From Pollutimonas harenae (GTDB lineage Bacteria; Pseudomonadota; Gammaproteobacteria; Burkholderiales; Burkholderiaceae_B): a stretch of 64,000 nucleotides of DNA. Position numbers and translations under genes: made by a program. Where the stretch lies: positions 124,001-188,000 of the forward strand of contig NZ_SDQD01000003.1 in assembly GCF_004153685.1 (NCBI RefSeq), written 5' to 3'. The notes under the pieces are model-generated. The model did no database searches. It was not told where the DNA came from and saw only the letters and a program-made list of their open reading frames with translations. Every line of letters begins with the position of its first letter. The first letter of the stretch is position 1. This document shows, one piece after another, positions 37,377 through 45,283 of the stretch.

Positions 37377-38441
37377 ATGTCTGACAACCCTTCCACCCCA
37401 ACACTTCTCGACTTTATCCAGCGATTGCCCAAGGCGGAGTTGCACCTACACATCGAAGGTACGCTGGAACCCGAGCTGATATTCCAGCTAGCCCAGCGCA
37501 ACGGCATCGCCTTGCCCTACGCGTCCATAGACGCATTACGTGCGGCATACCAATTCGAAGACCTGCAGTCTTTTCTGGATCTTTATTACGCCGGCGCAAG
37601 CGTACTGATTACGGAAAATGATTTCTATGACATGACCATGGCCTATATGCGCCGCGCGCAGCAAGACGGCATCGTCCACGCGGAAATCATGTTCGACCCT
37701 CAAACTCATACACAGCGCGGTGTTTCCATTCAAACAGTATTTTCAGGCATTGCGAGAGCATTGCGTGAAATGCGCAACACTGCCGGTATCAGTAGCTATC
37801 TGATTCTGAGCTTTCTTCGACATCTATCCGAAGAAGAGGCGCAGACCACCCTGACCGCAGCCCTGGCCTTGCGCGAACAATACGCCGATCTGTGGCTAGC
37901 TATAGGGCTGGACTCGGCCGAGCGAGGCAATCCACCAGAAAAATTCGCCCGGGTGTACGCCCGCTGCAAGGAATTGGGATTTCGCCTGACCGCCCACGCC
38001 GGAGAAGAAGGGCCGGCCAGCTATGTGCGCGACGCATTGGATCTATTGCAGGTGGAACGTGTAGACCATGGCGTCCGTAGCGAAGAGGATCCCGCACTGA
38101 TGCAACGCCTGATCAACGACGCCATTCCCCTGACAGTATGCCCTCTGTCCAATCTGAAACTATGTGTGGTTGATGATATGCAGCAGCACAATCTGGCACG
38201 CATGTTGCAGCAGGGTGCGCTGGTCACGGTGAACTCTGATGATCCGGCTTATTTTGGCGGCTATGTGGCCGACAACTATCTTGCTTGTGCCGAATACCTG
38301 AACCTGGGCCGCAAAGAACTGGCCGAGCTGGCACGCAACAGCCTGCTTGCCTCGTTTTTGCCTGCCAACGAAAAAGACCACCATCTTGAGCTACTGGCAG
38401 CAATGCTTGATCAAGCCGATTTGCCTGATGACATGCAATAA
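37377..38441 (+). CDS. Adenine deaminase (adenosine deaminase-like fold)
   Basis: The enzyme belongs to the adenosine deaminase family and converts adenine to hypoxanthine in purine salvage. In the 354-residue product the zinc histidines are His23 and His25 in AELHLHIEG, with His207 and Glu210 in HAGEE and Asp288/Asp289 in SDDPAYFGG. Runs such as FYDMTMAYM, FFDPQTHT-like MFDPQTHTQRG and LTVCPLSNLKLCV resemble the Pseudomonas adenine deaminase branch rather than classic adenosine deaminase. No strong ribosome site is visible. It is followed by a terminator shared with the convergent cold-shock gene. Confidence 0.88.
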   Translation: MSDNPSTPTLLDFIQRLPKAELHLHIEGTLEPELIFQLAQRNGIALPYASIDALRAAYQFEDLQSFLDLYYAGASVLITENDFYDMTMAYMRRAQQDGIVHAEIMFDPQTHTQRGVSIQTVFSGIARALREMRNTAGISSYLILSFLRHLSEEEAQTTLTAALALREQYADLWLAIGLDSAERGNPPEKFARVYARCKELGFRLTAHAGEEGPASYVRDALDLLQVERVDHGVRSEEDPALMQRLINDAIPLTVCPLSNLKLCVVDDMQQHNLARMLQQGALVTVNSDDPAYFGGYVADNYLACAEYLNLGRKELAELARNSLLASFLPANEKDHHLELLAAMLDQADLPDDMQ

Positions 38442-38477
38442 CCGAGCCAGCTGCACCACTGTTTATCGAGCGCGCAA

Positions 38478-38510
38478 TAAAAAACCCACCGCATTGCGGT
38501 GGGTTTTTTT
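38478..38510. terminator. Bidirectional terminator between adenine deaminase and cold-shock genes
   Basis: AAAACCCACCGC (38481-38492) and GCGGTGGGTTTT (38496-38507) form a 12-bp stem around ATT, with A and T tracts on both sides. Confidence 0.93.
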
Positions 38511-38525
38511 AAAATCTGAACAGGC

Positions 38526-38735
38526 TTAGATGACCTGGATAGACTTGGCTTGTGGGCCCTTCTGGCCTTCGGCGGCTACGTAGGAAACACGTTGGTTTTC
38601 TTCGAGCGACTTGAAGCCGGTGCCGATGATGTCGGTGTGGTGCGCGAACAAATCTTTGCCACCCGACTCAGGCTTGATGAAACCAAAGCCTTTTTCGTTG
38701 TTGAACCATTTAACAATACCAGTTTCTGTTTGCAT
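38526..38735 (-). CDS. Cold-shock protein, CspA family
   Basis: The 69-residue single OB-fold protein has RNP1 KGFGFI (residues 15-20) and RNP2 DLFAHH (28-33), and ends in the usual QAKSIQVI-type run. It binds single-stranded RNA or DNA and acts as an RNA chaperone. ATG 38735 is the true start; a longer in-frame reading would put non-homologous residues in front. A promoter about 135 bases upstream implies the long leader that often lets csp mRNAs respond to cold. RNP2 has Ala where Val is more common. Confidence 0.95.
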   Translation of the reverse strand: MQTETGIVKWFNNEKGFGFIKPESGGKDLFAHHTDIIGTGFKSLEENQRVSYVAAEGQKGPQAKSIQVI

Positions 38736-38869
38736 TTTTGCAATCCCTAAAAATAATGAGCGACATGCCCTATAGAAGACTGTCAAGGTGTAGAGATTTG
38801 AGCAAAAAAGTACTGTGCAACAGGTACTGGATTGTACTAACTTCAACGAACTTGAAAATCTAGATTCGT

Positions 38870-38898
38870 ATAGTATAGAGAAGGATAAGGACAGTCAA
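38870..38898 (-). promoter_or_regulatory. Candidate sigma-70 promoter of the cold-shock gene
   Basis: On the minus strand TTGACT (38898-38893) and TACTAT (38875-38870) are 17 bases apart, with a start near 38863. The leader would be about 128 bases, in the range known for cspA-type mRNAs. TATACT two bases earlier is an alternative -10 with 15-base spacing. Confidence 0.5.
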
Positions 38899-38983
38899 CT
38901 GAATAACAGGATATTCAGCCACTTTTTACTGTTTTTTTTAGACTATCTTGTATTAAGTAACAACAACTTTCTGTTTTGACCAA

Positions 38984-39535
38984 ATGCAAGCACTTCCACG
39001 CGCCTTTTACGATAGGGATACCTCTCTGGTAGCCCACGAATTACTGGGTAAACTCCTGGTGCACCGATTTAATGGAAGCGAGCTCATTGGAAAGATAGTC
39101 GAAGTCGAGGCCTATTTGGGGCCTCACGACCTGGCCGCGCATACCTCCAAAGGCATCACACCCCGCACGCAAGTCATGTTTGGCCCGCCCGGGCATGTCT
39201 ACGTTTACCTGATTTACGGCATGCACCACTGCATGAATGTGGTTACCGAGGCCGATGGCACCGGTGCAGCGGTATTGTTGCGGGCTCTGGAGCCAGTATC
39301 CGGACTGACTGTCAACGCCAGTGGACCAGGCAGATTATGCAAGGCCATGGGCATAGATAAAAGCCACTACGGCCACGACCTGTGCAGCTCCAGCTTATTT
39401 ATTACTGAAGATCCCGCCGCCATGCCCATCGACATTGCCGAACGACCCCGTGTCGGCGTCGACTATGCTGGCGAATGGGCTGACAAACCCCTGCGCTTCT
39501 ATATAAGGGGAAATTCCTATATTTCGAAAAAATAA
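38984..39535 (+). CDS. 3-methyladenine DNA glycosylase (AAG/Mpg type)
   Basis: The 183-residue enzyme removes alkylated purines at the start of base excision repair. Family features are LLGKLLVH, VEVEAYLGPHDLAAH with the catalytic glutamate, GPPGHVYVYLIYGMHHCMN and GPGRLCKAMGI. The length is slightly under the usual 190-200. It stands alone between the cold-shock gene and a tRNA. Its upstream region is AT-rich but has no convincing promoter pair. Confidence 0.93.
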   Translation: MQALPRAFYDRDTSLVAHELLGKLLVHRFNGSELIGKIVEVEAYLGPHDLAAHTSKGITPRTQVMFGPPGHVYVYLIYGMHHCMNVVTEADGTGAAVLLRALEPVSGLTVNASGPGRLCKAMGIDKSHYGHDLCSSSLFITEDPAAMPIDIAERPRVGVDYAGEWADKPLRFYIRGNSYISKK

Positions 39536-39617
39536 AACAGATGGATCACTGTCGTATAGACACAACAAGTTCCCCCGCTCTCTAGCCCCCCCACCGTCAC
39601 ACCGGCAACCCGGTCAC

Positions 39618-39646
39618 AAGACAAGTAAAAAATTCCATGTTATAGT
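39618..39646 (+). promoter_or_regulatory. Promoter of tRNA-Arg
   Basis: AAGACA (39618-39623) and TATAGT (39641-39646) are exactly 17 bases apart, followed by a GC-containing discriminator. The start would fall about ten bases before the mature tRNA. Together with the tRNA and its terminator this explains the gap between the glycosylase and P450 genes. Confidence 0.6.
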
Positions 39647-39661
39647 TACGCCTCTTTTGCA

Positions 39662-39738
39662 GCGGCTGTAGCTCAGTTGGATAGAGTACTTGGCTACGAA
39701 CCAAGGGGTCGTGGGTTCGAATCCTGCCAGCCGCGCCA
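39662..39738 (+). tRNA. tRNA-Arg (anticodon ACG)
   Basis: The 77-base sequence folds as a cloverleaf: acceptor arm GCGGCTG with CAGCCGC, anticodon stem CTTGG/CCAAG around the loop CTACGAA with anticodon ACG at 39696-39698, T loop GGTTCGAATCC, discriminator G and encoded CCA at 39736-39738. ACG is normally edited to ICG and reads CGU, CGC and CGA. Confidence 0.98.
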
Positions 39739-39744
39739 GATTTA

Positions 39745-39775
39745 GGGGCTTCCTTCGGGAAGCCCCTTCCTGTTT
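39745..39775 (+). terminator. Terminator after tRNA-Arg
   Basis: GGGGCTTCC (39745-39753) and GGAAGCCCC (39758-39766) form a nine-pair stem closed by the stable TTCG tetraloop. The T tract is broken (TTCCTGTTTG), so strength is moderate. Confidence 0.8.
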
Positions 39776-39883
39776 GTAGTCTCGCAGTGTGCTAATTGAC
39801 CTTTATCTGCTCCAGGTCAAAGCCAGCTCTTTCGCATGGGCGCATTATTCTTGCTTACCCAAGCAAAAGAAACCGGAAACACA

Positions 39884-41041
39884 ATGAGCCAAGTCTGTCC
39901 TCATGCCTACGACTGGGATCCACGCGACGAGCAAACCCTACAAGACCAGATCGCCGCCTACGACACCATGCGCAAGCAATGCCCCGTCGCCCACAGCGAA
40001 TATCTGCACTGGTCCGTCTTCAGGCATGCCGAAGCCGTACGCATACTGAACGACCACGAAACCTTCAGCAGCCAGGTTTCATCACATGTGTCTGTACCCA
40101 ACGGCATGGACCCTCCCGAGCATACGTCTTTCAGACAACTCATCGAACCCTATTTCGGCCCCGAAGCTATGGCAGACTTCAAGCCTGCCTGCGAGGCCAT
40201 TGCTCAAAACCTGGTGGGCAACCTGGGCCTAGGCCCGATAGACATCATGGCGCAAGTGGCACACCCTTACGCACTTGAGGTCCAGTGCGCTTTCATGGGA
40301 TGGCCAACCACCTTGCATCAACCGTTGCGCAACTGGATTCGAAAAAACCACGAGGCCACGCTATCCAAAGACCGCGCCGCCATCAGCCGGGTCGCCCAAG
40401 AGTTCGACGGCTATATGCTGACCCTGATCAACGAGCGACGCCGGGCTGGAGCCCAAGCTCCGGACGACACCACGACCCGGCTGACGCACGAGCAGGTGAA
40501 TGGCAGACCATTGAGCGACCCTGAGTTGATCAGCATTCTGCGCAACTGGACGGTAGGCGAACTGAGCACGATTGCAGCATCGGTCGGCATCCTTGCACAC
40601 TATCTGGCCGCTCGCCCCGCACTGCAAGACCAACTGCGCGCAAAGCCAGAGCTTTTGCCTCCTGCCATCGACGAGATTCTGCGTATACACGCTCCGCTTA
40701 TCGCCAATCGGCGCATCGCAACACGGCCGGTAGCACTAGGGGGACGGCACCTGGAAGCAGGCGACCGCATCTCCATACTCTGGGCCTCTGCCAACCGCGA
40801 CGAAACTGTTTTTGGCGATCCCGACGAATTCCACCCCGACCGCGATTCCTCGCTGAATTTGCTCTACGGCGCTGGCATACATGTGTGTCCTGGCGCACCT
40901 TTGGCCCGCATGGAGCTCAAGCTGATCATGGAGTCATTGCTCGCCTGTACGCAGCGGTTCGAGTTGGCAAGCGGCCAGGTACCGGTCCGGGCACGCTATC
41001 CAGGAAGCGGATACACCTCGCTTATACTTCAGGTGTTCTAA
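39884..41041 (+). CDS. Cytochrome P450
   Basis: The 385-residue soluble P450 has the ExxR pair (Glu264, Arg267 in DEILR) and the heme-binding run GAGIHVCPGAPLARMEL with Cys335. The I-helix reads GELSTIAAS at residues 225-233, keeping Thr229 but with Glu-Leu-Ser in place of the common GxDT pattern, which may affect oxygen activation. ATG 39884 follows CCGGAAA; a longer in-frame reading from 39836 adds no P450 sequence. No ferredoxin or reductase gene is adjacent. The next gene, a phosphoribosyltransferase-HAD fusion, starts 18 bases later, so the pair is probably co-transcribed. The substrate is unknown. Confidence 0.94.
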   Translation: MSQVCPHAYDWDPRDEQTLQDQIAAYDTMRKQCPVAHSEYLHWSVFRHAEAVRILNDHETFSSQVSSHVSVPNGMDPPEHTSFRQLIEPYFGPEAMADFKPACEAIAQNLVGNLGLGPIDIMAQVAHPYALEVQCAFMGWPTTLHQPLRNWIRKNHEATLSKDRAAISRVAQEFDGYMLTLINERRRAGAQAPDDTTTRLTHEQVNGRPLSDPELISILRNWTVGELSTIAASVGILAHYLAARPALQDQLRAKPELLPPAIDEILRIHAPLIANRRIATRPVALGGRHLEAGDRISILWASANRDETVFGDPDEFHPDRDSSLNLLYGAGIHVCPGAPLARMELKLIMESLLACTQRFELASGQVPVRARYPGSGYTSLILQVF

Positions 41042-41059
41042 ACAGCCTGGTCGCGGCCC

Positions 41060-41989
41060 ATGAATCCAGTGCGCAGTGCCTATCCTTACGATTATTCCCG
41101 CGTGGAAATCGCCATTGCGGAATACCTTCCACAATGGCGCTCATTGCAATTCGATGCAGTCGTCGCCATTGCGCGCGGTGGCATGGTGCCAGGTCTCATG
41201 GCATCCATGGGCTTGAGTCTGCCCCTGTACGCCCTGTCCTATTCTCGTGCCGACCGCTGCGTTTCCTGGTATACAAACCAAAAACCTGGCGCCCCATCCC
41301 GCATACTGCTGGTCGAAGATATTGCGGGACGAGGAACCACACTGAGCGACAGCCTGGCGTTTCTGCAGCAACTGGGCCACGATACAAAAGTATTCACACT
41401 GGCCTACGACACCGATTCGCGCATCCGGCCCGACTATGGCCAGGAAATACCTGCAGGCATGCGCGCCTGGTTCCCATGGGAACAAGCATCCATTAGCGCT
41501 GCCTTCGACCAAACTGGAAATCAACCCGCCAAACCCGAGCATGAATACGCTTCATGGGCCATAGACCTGGATGGCATTCTACTGATGGACCTGCCGGAGC
41601 ATCTTTACGCACAAGCCTTGCAAGACACACTGGCTCAGCGCGACCTGCTGCTGCCAAACAAGACACTGCCCGGGCTGAGCCTGACAGACATCACCATTAT
41701 TACTGGCCGCCCCGAGCAAGACCGCGAGCGCACACAGGCCTGGCTGAGCCGTCATGGCTTTCACGGCCCACTCATCATGCGCAATGAAAGCCTGTACAGC
41801 GCCGAACAAACCGCCGCGCACAAGGCACAGGCCATACTGGCCAGATGCCACACCCATTTCCTGGAAAGCGATGCTGGGCAAGCCCTTGAAATCGCCCGAC
41901 AAACGCGTGTAGCGCGTGTCATATGGTGGTCCGGCCACCAGGCCTTGCTGGTGCATGCCAGCCAAGTTGAAGACCTGCGCCTGGCCTGA
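41060..41989 (+). CDS. Phosphoribosyltransferase-HAD-like fusion protein
   Basis: The 309-residue protein joins two folds. Residues 1-140 form a type I phosphoribosyltransferase, with VVAIARGGMVPG (PPi loop region, 34-45) and the PRPP loop VEDIAGRGTT at 85-94. From about residue 165 a HAD-like part follows, with the nucleophile motif DLDGIL (Asp169, Asp171) and ITGRP (214-218) as motif II. The late HAD lysine and motif IV acid (FLESDAGQ) are plausible. This suggests coupled making and dephosphorylating of a nucleotide-like or ribosylated compound. It follows a P450 gene by 18 bases. Neither substrate can be inferred. Confidence 0.82.
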   Translation: MNPVRSAYPYDYSRVEIAIAEYLPQWRSLQFDAVVAIARGGMVPGLMASMGLSLPLYALSYSRADRCVSWYTNQKPGAPSRILLVEDIAGRGTTLSDSLAFLQQLGHDTKVFTLAYDTDSRIRPDYGQEIPAGMRAWFPWEQASISAAFDQTGNQPAKPEHEYASWAIDLDGILLMDLPEHLYAQALQDTLAQRDLLLPNKTLPGLSLTDITIITGRPEQDRERTQAWLSRHGFHGPLIMRNESLYSAEQTAAHKAQAILARCHTHFLESDAGQALEIARQTRVARVIWWSGHQALLVHASQVEDLRLA

Positions 41990-42106
41990 ACTTGTAGTAT
42001 TTTGAATTACGATGCATTATTTCGCCGGCAGCCACGGCTTGCTTGCGTAACAATGTCAGCACTGCACAGTAGCCCAAGACCTTAAACGAATATCCGGAGA
42101 CTTTCC

Positions 42107-43267
42107 TTGTCCACTCCTGCAAAGATTACCTGCGTCGAAGACTTTCGCCAACTGGCCGAGCGGCGCGTGCCAAGAATGTTCTACGACTATGCCGACTCAG
42201 GCTCCTGGACGGAAAGCACCTACCGCGCCAACGAGGCGGACTTCCATAAGATCAAGTTTCGCCAGCGCGTCGCGGTGGACATCAGCAAGCGCAGCCTGCG
42301 TTCATCGATGATAGGCATAGATGTAGCCATGCCTGTCGCGATTGCCCCTACAGGCCTTACCGGCATGCAGCATGCCGATGGCGAAATTCTGGGTGCCAAG
42401 GCCGCCGAGCGGTTCGGCATTCCCTTCACCCTGTCCACCATGAGCATCTGCTCAATCGAAGACATCGCCAAGCACACAAGCCAGCCCTTCTGGTTTCAAC
42501 TCTATGTGATGCGCGACCGTGATTTCATGGAGCGTCTGATTGATCGCGCCAAAGCGGCCAACTGCTCGGCCTTGGTCCTGACGCTCGACCTGCAGGTACT
42601 GGGCCAACGCCATAAAGACATCAAAAACGGGCTATCGACTCCGCCAAAGCCTACTCTGGCCAATCTGATCAACCTCGCAACCAAGCCACGTTGGTGCATG
42701 AACATGCTCGGCACCAAGCGCCGCAGTTTTGGCAACATCGTCGGCCACGCCAAAGGCGTCAGCGATCTATCCTCGCTGTCGTCATGGACGGCAGAACAAT
42801 TCGATCCGGCCCTGTGCTGGGCTGACATCGAGTGGATCAAGAAACGCTGGGGAGGCAAGCTTGTGCTGAAGGGCATCATGGACGCCCAGGATGCCCGCCT
42901 GGCCGTCGAGTCGGGTGCCGATGCCCTGATCGTATCCAATCATGGGGGCCGTCAACTCGATGGCGCACCCTCTTCCATTTCTGCCCTGCCGGGCATTGCT
43001 CAGGCCGTCGGCAAGGAAATCGAAGTATGGATGGATGGCGGTATTCGTTCGGGACAAGATGTGATCAGGGCTGTTGCCCTGGGTGCCAAAGGCACCATGG
43101 TGGGCCGTGCCTTCCTGTATTCACTTGGCGCCATGGGAGAAGCAGGCGTGTATCGTTGCCTGCAGATGCTGGCCAACGAAATGGATGTCACCATGGGCTT
43201 CTGCGGCCGCACCGATATCCATGACCTTGACCGCTCGATTCTCCTCAATCCCGACGTTTTCGACTAA
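42107..43267 (+). CDS. lldD: FMN-dependent alpha-hydroxy acid dehydrogenase, L-lactate dehydrogenase-like
   Basis: The 386-residue protein belongs to the LldD/glycolate oxidase family, which oxidises L-2-hydroxy acids and passes electrons to quinone or oxygen. FMN contacts PIAPTGLTGM and LKGIMDAQDA are present, and the active-site SNHGGRQLD has His279 and Arg282. A long insert rich in Lys and Arg (residues about 180-220) could be the membrane-contact loop. The start appears to be TTG 42107, with CGGAGA seven bases upstream; no in-frame ATG lies near. It stands alone. L-lactate is the best guess; other hydroxy acids are possible. Confidence 0.87.
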   Translation: MSTPAKITCVEDFRQLAERRVPRMFYDYADSGSWTESTYRANEADFHKIKFRQRVAVDISKRSLRSSMIGIDVAMPVAIAPTGLTGMQHADGEILGAKAAERFGIPFTLSTMSICSIEDIAKHTSQPFWFQLYVMRDRDFMERLIDRAKAANCSALVLTLDLQVLGQRHKDIKNGLSTPPKPTLANLINLATKPRWCMNMLGTKRRSFGNIVGHAKGVSDLSSLSSWTAEQFDPALCWADIEWIKKRWGGKLVLKGIMDAQDARLAVESGADALIVSNHGGRQLDGAPSSISALPGIAQAVGKEIEVWMDGGIRSGQDVIRAVALGAKGTMVGRAFLYSLGAMGEAGVYRCLQMLANEMDVTMGFCGRTDIHDLDRSILLNPDVFD

Positions 43268-43314
43268 GCCCGAAACTGCATTTCAAGCCACATCCTGCAC
43301 CGAAAGAATCTGCA

Positions 43315-43905
43315 TTAATCCAACGGATTGATTTGTTCTGGTGTCAGGCGTGGCCGATTTTCTTCCACGCTCGACAGAGGCGGCACAGCCTGCATGGTTT
43401 CCAGGCTGCGGGTTGTCAGGCGCTGGTATTGCCGGGTGCCAAAAGTTTTACCCGCAATCTCGGCATCACTCAGCTCGCGCAGAACACGCGCAGGTGAACC
43501 CACCACCAGACTGCGCGCCGGGATCTCCAGCCCTATCTTTACGAAAGCCATGGCAGCCACAATGCTGGATTCACCTACGACTGCCCTATCCATGACCACG
43601 GCATTCATGCCGACCAATGCATTGCGCCCTATGGTACAGCCGTGCAGCACGGCGCCATGCCCTATATGTCCGTCCACATCGACCAGCGTATCGTTTTCAG
43701 CGATGCCATGAATAATGCAGCCATCCTGGACGTTGGAGCCTTCCTTGAGCGTGATGCGGCCAAAGTCACCTCGCAAACTCGCCAGTGGGCCTATATACAC
43801 ACCCGGCCCGACAATGACGTCGCCTATCAGCACTGCGGATGGATGCACATAGGCGCCAGGATCAACAACCGGCGTAATGCCATCGATGGCATAGACTTTG
43901 AACAT
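43315..43905 (-). CDS. Gamma-carbonic anhydrase-like hexapeptide protein (PaaY/CaiE type)
   Basis: The 196-residue left-handed beta-helix protein has hexapeptide repeats ([21 protein letters not shown] and onward) and zinc-type histidines in CIIHG and [10 protein letters not shown]. Length and the C-terminal ENRPRL run match PaaY and CaiE, the branch linked to phenylacetate and carnitine metabolism, where PaaY acts as a thioesterase. No paa or cai genes are in the window, so its role here is open; the CryL-like dehydrogenase is 6 kb away. ATG 43905 gives the CaiE length; ATG 43920 is a weaker choice. Confidence 0.88.
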   Translation of the reverse strand: MFKVYAIDGITPVVDPGAYVHPSAVLIGDVIVGPGVYIGPLASLRGDFGRITLKEGSNVQDGCIIHGIAENDTLVDVDGHIGHGAVLHGCTIGRNALVGMNAVVMDRAVVGESSIVAAMAFVKIGLEIPARSLVVGSPARVLRELSDAEIAGKTFGTRQYQRLTTRSLETMQAVPPLSSVEENRPRLTPEQINPLD

Positions 43906-44002
43906 GGCGAGGGTCTCCATAAGATTCTTGATGATAGTCCAAGACTTTACACCACCGGGCTTGCTACAATTCGCGGTTCATACTTCATGGATTGATTGCC
44001 TT

Positions 44003-44575
44003 ATGGGATTTGAACAACTTGCCGCGCTCAAGCGCGAGCTGGTCGCGCAAGCTGAGCAGGAAAAACGGAAAACCCGCAAGACGCCCCAAGGCGCGCGCAA
44101 AACCAGTCGCAAACCGGCGCAGGAAACTCCTGTCGACCCCGTGGTCATCACCATTTCCCGGCTCCAGAGACAATTCCCGCGGGCCTTTCCAAAAAAACCC
44201 GCGCCCAAGCTGCCACTGAAACTGGGTATACATAAAGACCTGTACGCTCAGGCCGAGGCCTTGAAGCTTAGCAATGCCGAAATCAAAGAGGCCGTCAAGA
44301 CCTGGTGCCAGGGCAGCCGATACTGGGCATGCATGACAGAAGGCGCAGCTCGACTGGACCTGAATGGCGAAGCTGCCGGCGAGGTCACTGCGGCCGACGC
44401 CCAGCATGCCAGGCAACTGGCGGATCGCCGGCGCTCTCATGCAATACGGTCGCGCAAGAAAGAGGCCGTCAAGCCGGACGCAGGGGATGACAAAGCAGCA
44501 GGAGACTCATCCGTAGCGGAACCTGCTGCACCAGCAGCCGTCACCACCCCTGATCACACCGACACCACGCCATAA
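44003..44575 (+). CDS. ProQ/FinO domain RNA-binding protein
   Basis: The 190-residue protein has a basic, low-complexity N-terminus (residues 1-45), a ProQ/FinO domain at about 48-145 (FPRAFPKKPAPKLPLKLGIHKDL, split by the first helix turn, and TWCQGSRYWACM), and an acidic-alanine tail. FinO-fold proteins bind sRNA and mRNA terminators. The domain order matches the short betaproteobacterial members such as those of Neisseria, with an added tail. The 3' end overlaps the convergent LysE-type gene by 22 bases. ATG 44003 lies directly before the conserved start; upstream in-frame codons lack homology. Confidence 0.87.
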   Translation: MGFEQLAALKRELVAQAEQEKRKTRKTPQGARKTSRKPAQETPVDPVVITISRLQRQFPRAFPKKPAPKLPLKLGIHKDLYAQAEALKLSNAEIKEAVKTWCQGSRYWACMTEGAARLDLNGEAAGEVTAADAQHARQLADRRRSHAIRSRKKEAVKPDAGDDKAAGDSSVAEPAAPAAVTTPDHTDTTP

Positions 44576-45153
44576 AGCGAGGCCACCAGCAATATCGCCA
44601 TGGCGATATTGAAACGCTGCACCGACTGCGGTCGGTGCAGCAGGCGTCTTACGGCGCTGCCGAACAAAGTCCAGGCGCTGATACTTGGAAAATTGACGCA
44701 CGACACCACCAGCGTGCCCAACGCCAGGTTCCAGTAGAAATTTTCCTGTGGCATATAGGCCGCCACGATGCCCACCGCCATCACCCATGCTTTGGGGTTG
44801 ACCCACTGAAAGGCAGCCGCCTCGATAAAGGTAAACGGTTTGCCTCGTGCTTGACCGCTGTCAATGGCGCCTGCCCGCGCAATACGCCAGGCCAGGTACA
44901 GCAAATAAACGGCGCCTGCATACTTTAGTGCCGTATACAGCATGGGCATGGCATCAAATACCGTACCCAGACCCGCCCCCACCAGCAGCAGCATCAGGGC
45001 CACCCCCGACGTAATGCCCAACATGTGCGGCAGCGAGCGACGATAACCAAAAGTGGACCCCGATGCCGTCAACATGACGTTATTCGGACCCGGGGTGATG
45101 GAGTTCACAAATGCAAACACGGCCAAAGACAGTAATACGCTGTTCGTCATCAT
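44554..45153 (-). CDS. LysE-family amino acid exporter
   Basis: The 199-residue membrane protein has about six helices and the LysE/RhtB motif SITPGPNNVMLTASGS near residue 17, with GYRRSLPHMLGITSG next. Such proteins export amino acids or related small molecules. The start is placed at ATG 45153 (followed by a second ATG); a longer reading from 45246 adds a non-family leader. It is divergent from a MocR-type regulator with 130 bases between, a classic regulator-target layout. The 3' end overlaps the ProQ gene by 22 bases. Confidence 0.9.
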   Translation of the reverse strand: MMTNSVLLSLAVFAFVNSITPGPNNVMLTASGSTFGYRRSLPHMLGITSGVALMLLLVGAGLGTVFDAMPMLYTALKYAGAVYLLYLAWRIARAGAIDSGQARGKPFTFIEAAAFQWVNPKAWVMAVGIVAAYMPQENFYWNLALGTLVVSCVNFPSISAWTLFGSAVRRLLHRPQSVQRFNIAMAILLVASLYGVVSV

Positions 45154-45283
45154 GGTAGGAAAACTTATGCAGGCGATGATTTCAGTCTGCATACTAGCGT
45201 GTAAAACCAATACAGTACCTATACAATATTCCAGTTCAGTAACCAATCTGGCCTGGTATCAATACCATGACACTTTCAAGTAA

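Noticed and set aside
39662-39738. tRNA gene as an integration site of a genomic island
   Set aside because: No integrase or direct repeat of the tRNA 3' end was seen nearby.
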